7,723 bases of DNA from JBFFSQ01 sp041572275 (GTDB taxonomy: Bacteria > Pseudomonadota > Gammaproteobacteria > SZUA-229), in assembly GCA_041572275.1 (NCBI GenBank), contig JBFFSQ010000146.1, positions 1-7,723 of the forward strand. The letters run 5' to 3'. Under the pieces are notes generated by a model. The model searched no databases and was not told the origin of the DNA. It was given only the letters and a program-made list of their open reading frames with translations. A program made the translations under genes and the position numbers. This document shows, one piece after another, positions 4,951 to 7,723 of this stretch (positions are counted from its first letter, which is position 1; each line of letters starts with the position of its first letter).

Positions 4951-7122
4951 CTATACCTTACTACGGCTAACATTGACAATATTCGATAATTGCCCAATCT
5001 TATCCATCACACGGCCGAGTTGTTGCAGATCACTAATTTCGGCAGTAATTGTCATATCGGCTGTTTGCTCATCTTTGTTAGATAAGGTATTGACACCGAT
5101 CACATCAACATCCTCATCAGCCAGCACTTTACTCACATCCCTTAACAGCCCATGTCTGTCAATCGCTTCAATATGAATCGATACTGGATAGGTTCTTGCC
5201 AGACCTCCACCCCATTCAACCTCAATCAAACGATCACGTTTATTTTCTTCCAGGTTGATTATATTGGCGCAATCTTTTCGGTGAATAGAAACACCCTGTC
5301 CTCGAGTGATAAAACCGACGACTTGATCCCCCGGTACAGGCTTACAGCAATTAGCAATCGAAGTTAATAAATTGCCGACACCACGAACACGAACTTCATC
5401 ATTTCCGACTGGCTTCTTATCATGACTGCTTTTTCTTGAAACAAGTGGTATAACTTTTTCATTAGCCGGCACATAAATATCACGTAAGGCTGATGCTACC
5501 TGCCCATTGGTGATATCACCCCGACCAATGGCTGCAAACATGTCACCCGGTGAGTGTTGATTAAAATGTTTTGCAACACGCTCAACGTCTACTTTACTCA
5601 AACCCTGGCGATTAACTTCACGATCAAAGGCTGATTTCCCATCCGCCAGATTTTGTTCATAATCCTGGTGTTTAAACCAACTCCTCACTTTAGCCCGTGC
5701 GCGATTGGTTTTTAGATAACCAAGATGCGCATTCATCCAGTCACGGCTGGGTTTGGCTTCTTTCGTGGTGAGCACCTCCACCTGTTCGCCATTCTGAAGC
5801 TCATAAGTTAACTGGACAATATGATCATTAATCTTGGCACCACGACATCGGTGGCCAATTTCTGTATGAACTGCGTAGGCAAAATCAAGTGGCGTTGATC
5901 CCTGCGGCAAATCCATAACTTTACCTGTGGGCGTCAATACAAAAACACGGTCGGGAAATAGCTCAGTATGAAAACTGTCGATCAGCTCATCATCTTCTGT
6001 CTCGTTGGGGTCCAGTAGTTTACGGAGAGACATAATCCCCTTTTCAAGAGCTGTATCACTGGCAGACCCCTCCTTGTAGCGCCAGTGAGCGGCTACTCCA
6101 TACTCTGAAACTTCATGCATCTCATGGGTACGAATTTGAATTTCTAGGGGTTTACCCTCTGGACCGAAAACAGCCGTATGCAATGACTGATAACCATTTT
6201 CTTTTGGGTTAGCAATGTAATCATCAAACTCATTAGAAATATGCCGCCATTTTCCATGCACTAAACCTAAACAGGTATAACAATCAGCAATACTGTCGAC
6301 AGTGATGCGAATAGCGCGGACATCGAATAGCTCACCAAAGTCCTTCTGTTTGGCAGTCATTTTTTTCCAGATACTATATATATGTTTAGGCCGACCATAC
6401 ACTTCAGCCTTAATATTCGCCTGGTCAAGCATATGCTTAATCGTTGATACGGCATTTTGGATATACTGTTCACGCTCTTCCCTGCGCTCTTCCAGCATTT
6501 TCGCTACCCGCCTATAGGTCATAGGCTCCAGGTATCGAAACGATAGATCTTCCAGCTCCCATTTAAGCTGACCAATACCCAGGCGATTAGCCAATGGCGT
6601 AAAAATTTCCAGGGTTTCCCGTGCTATTGATTGTCGTATTTTTTCATCTGCCCGTGCTAACTGGCGTAATCGCTGAACACGAAAAGCCAGCTTAATCAGC
6701 ACGACACGTACATCTTCAACCATGGATAACAGCATGCGACGTAAACGTTCAGCTTGTTCGGGTGCGCTGGGTTGATCGGTATTGAGATGGAAATCATGAA
6801 TCCACAACACCTTTTTAACGAGATGCGCTATTTTTGTCCCAAACTCATGGCTAACACGATCCAGATAATCATCAGTCCGTAGACGACAATCACTCAGCAA
6901 AGTCACCATTAAAGTAGTTTCATCAACGCCAAGCTCAGCCAGAATTAAAGCCACAGCCAGACTATTGGGTTTTTCATCAATGATTTCCTGGGCATCCCAG
7001 GCATATCGGCAGGCACGATAAATAAGGCTATCGGCATCAGGTGCCGAGCCCGTCAGTTTTTCAAGATATTTTTCAAAGGTGTATTGTTGGGTTATACCCA
7101 ACTGGGGTTTGGTTTTTTGCAT
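4951..7122 (-). CDS. relA: RelA, (p)ppGpp synthetase (GTP pyrophosphokinase)
   Basis: Ribosome-associated enzyme that transfers pyrophosphate from ATP to GTP or GDP when uncharged tRNA accumulates, starting the stringent response. It has 723 residues, close to E. coli RelA (744). The N-terminal hydrolase-like region (about 25-190) lacks the catalytic HD pair (LLSD at 75-78), so it should not degrade ppGpp. The synthetase domain (about 225-350) has YGRPKHIYSIWKKM (242-255), FDVRA (266-270), EFDDYIANPKENGYQS (298-313) and LEIQIRT (326-332). The EFDD acidic motif, rather than RxKD, marks monofunctional RelA as opposed to SpoT/Rel. A TGS domain (about 391-452), a helical region, the Cys-rich segment (C592, C593, H614, C618) and an ACT/RRM domain (about 645-720) follow, as expected for autoregulation and ribosome binding. 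It lies 69 bases downstream of fur; the start has a GGA close to the ATG. No strong own promoter was seen in the gap. Confidence 0.96.
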   Translation of the reverse strand: MQKTKPQLGITQQYTFEKYLEKLTGSAPDADSLIYRACRYAWDAQEIIDEKPNSLAVALILAELGVDETTLMVTLLSDCRLRTDDYLDRVSHEFGTKIAHLVKKVLWIHDFHLNTDQPSAPEQAERLRRMLLSMVEDVRVVLIKLAFRVQRLRQLARADEKIRQSIARETLEIFTPLANRLGIGQLKWELEDLSFRYLEPMTYRRVAKMLEERREEREQYIQNAVSTIKHMLDQANIKAEVYGRPKHIYSIWKKMTAKQKDFGELFDVRAIRITVDSIADCYTCLGLVHGKWRHISNEFDDYIANPKENGYQSLHTAVFGPEGKPLEIQIRTHEMHEVSEYGVAAHWRYKEGSASDTALEKGIMSLRKLLDPNETEDDELIDSFHTELFPDRVFVLTPTGKVMDLPQGSTPLDFAYAVHTEIGHRCRGAKINDHIVQLTYELQNGEQVEVLTTKEAKPSRDWMNAHLGYLKTNRARAKVRSWFKHQDYEQNLADGKSAFDREVNRQGLSKVDVERVAKHFNQHSPGDMFAAIGRGDITNGQVASALRDIYVPANEKVIPLVSRKSSHDKKPVGNDEVRVRGVGNLLTSIANCCKPVPGDQVVGFITRGQGVSIHRKDCANIINLEENKRDRLIEVEWGGGLARTYPVSIHIEAIDRHGLLRDVSKVLADEDVDVIGVNTLSNKDEQTADMTITAEISDLQQLGRVMDKIGQLSNIVNVSRSKV

Positions 7123-7191
7123 TTTCCAGACATCTCGAAATGAATCACCCTAATGTAATCTGATCAATATCGATCTGCGAACTTGGAGCAA

Positions 7192-7611
7192 TTATTTTCC
7201 ACTACAACTCGGATCATTGCAGTGACCATACAAAATCATACTATGATCTGTGATTTCAAAACCATTATCCTGGGCAATTTTTTTCTGGCGTTCCTCTATG
7301 ACTTCATCCATAAACTCCACGACTTTTCCACATTTCAGGCACACCATATGGTCATGATGCTCACCTTGATTCAGTTCGAACACGGCTTGTCCGCCTTCAA
7401 AATGATGTCGGTTAACAAGGCCAGCGCTTTCAAACTGAGTCAGTACGCGGTATACCGTCGCCAGCCCAATCTCTTCACCGGCATCAAGCAAAGCTCTGTA
7501 TATATCCTCGGCACTTTGATGTCTGAGCGCACTCGCCTCAAGTAGCTCTAGAATTTTCATTCTTGGCAAAGTGACTTTCAGTCCTGCCTTCTTCAAATCA
7601 GCCGTTTCCAA
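7192..7611 (-). CDS. fur: Ferric uptake regulator Fur (TTG start preferred; upstream ATG at 7639-7641 possible)
   Basis: Fur is a dimeric metal-sensing repressor that, with Fe(II), shuts off iron-uptake genes. The preferred TTG start (7609-7611) has an AGGAG Shine-Dalgarno at 7619-7623 with 7-base spacing, and gives a 139-residue protein beginning METADLKKAGLKVTLPR, as in related Fur proteins. The ATG ten codons upstream (149 aa) has no recognisable ribosome site and adds a nonconserved tail. Using the 149-aa numbering, the winged-helix DNA reader includes GLATVYRVLTQFESAG (59-74) and HHFEGG (79-84). Metal ligands are visible: H41, the HHDH cluster (95-98), C101 and C104 (CLKC), and H133, plus C141 and C146, spaced like the E. 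coli C133/C138 pair. It is first in a row of same-strand genes with relA, soxX and soxA. The upstream Fur-like dyad suggests autoregulation (inference). Confidence 0.96.
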   Translation of the reverse strand: METADLKKAGLKVTLPRMKILELLEASALRHQSAEDIYRALLDAGEEIGLATVYRVLTQFESAGLVNRHHFEGGQAVFELNQGEHHDHMVCLKCGKVVEFMDEVIEERQKKIAQDNGFEITDHSMILYGHCNDPSCSGK

Positions 7612-7663
7612 AACTAAACTCCTGCTGTAATTACTGGTCATATGAGGTAATATTCACGCCTCC

Positions 7664-7683
7664 ATTATACGCAATTAATTATA
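7664..7683 (-). promoter_or_regulatory. Two -10 elements of the fur promoter
   Basis: On the minus strand TATAAT occurs twice, at 7678-7683 and 7664-7669, eight bases apart. Neither has a convincing -35 hexamer at 16-18 bases. The proximal one would start transcription near 7657, leaving about 46 bases before the preferred TTG start, or about 16 before the alternative ATG. Both could be used. Confidence 0.45.
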
Positions 7684-7696
7684 CGTATCATTAGCA

Positions 7697-7715
7697 AATG
7701 CGAAAGAATCTCATT
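7697..7715. promoter_or_regulatory. Fur-box-like dyad upstream of fur
   Basis: AATGCGAAAGAATCTCATT is a 19-bp imperfect dyad (AATGnGA-N5-TCnCATT) that agrees with AATGATAATNATTATCATT at 13 of 18 specified positions. It lies just upstream of the two fur -10 elements, so bound Fur could repress fur itself or a divergent gene beyond the right edge. In many gammaproteobacteria fur is divergent from an outer-membrane assembly lipoprotein gene (bamE/omlA), which cannot be seen here. Confidence 0.45.
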
Positions 7716-7723
7716 TTTATTTC

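Noticed and set aside
4951..7122. Bifunctional SpoT/Rel with ppGpp hydrolase activity
   Set aside because: The HD catalytic pair is replaced by SD (77-78) and the synthetase has EFDD, both features of monofunctional RelA.

Overview
The window looks like a chromosomal segment of a moderately AT-rich gammaproteobacterium, probably a sulfur oxidiser. This is inferred from gene content: a gammaproteobacterial-type Fur, a 723-residue RelA with a dead hydrolase site, SoxX and SoxA of the thiosulfate-oxidising Sox system, and a NirB-type nitrite reductase. Genus cannot be assigned by eye.

Layout. (1) 1-370, minus: the N-terminal 123 residues of NirB; the gene runs off the left edge. (2) 371-1691: about 1.3 kb without a confident gene. 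Its left part carries a very good sigma-54 promoter for nirB, with an IHF-like site just upstream and a distal NtrC-like dyad. Its middle and right parts hold a possible small lipoprotein ORF (minus) and fragmentary open frames that may be a decayed gene. Its right end holds a likely -10 element for the next gene. (3) 1692-3617, plus: a GAF-GGDEF-EAL cyclic-di-GMP protein with an intact GGDEF motif, no RxxD inhibitory site and an altered EAL signature (EVLGF). (4) 3656-4887, minus: soxX and soxA, overlapping by ATGA. (5) 4951-7122, minus: relA. (6) 7192-7611, minus: fur, probably from a TTG start with a strong Shine-Dalgarno; two -10 elements and a Fur-box-like dyad lie upstream at the right edge.

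The four genes fur, relA, soxX and soxA all point left with short gaps (63-69 bp) and could be read through, although no strong internal promoter or terminator settles this. SoxX and SoxA form the SoxXA cytochrome that joins thiosulfate to the SoxYZ carrier; soxYZ, soxB and soxCD are not in the window, so they must lie elsewhere if the pathway is complete. The nirB control region suggests nitrogen-responsive (NtrC/RpoN) control of nitrite assimilation.

I do not see a clear undescribed multi-gene system. The most interesting items are the nirB sigma-54 control region, the start and Fur box of fur, the EAL variation, and the 1.3 kb gap with its small-ORF and pseudogene-like content.
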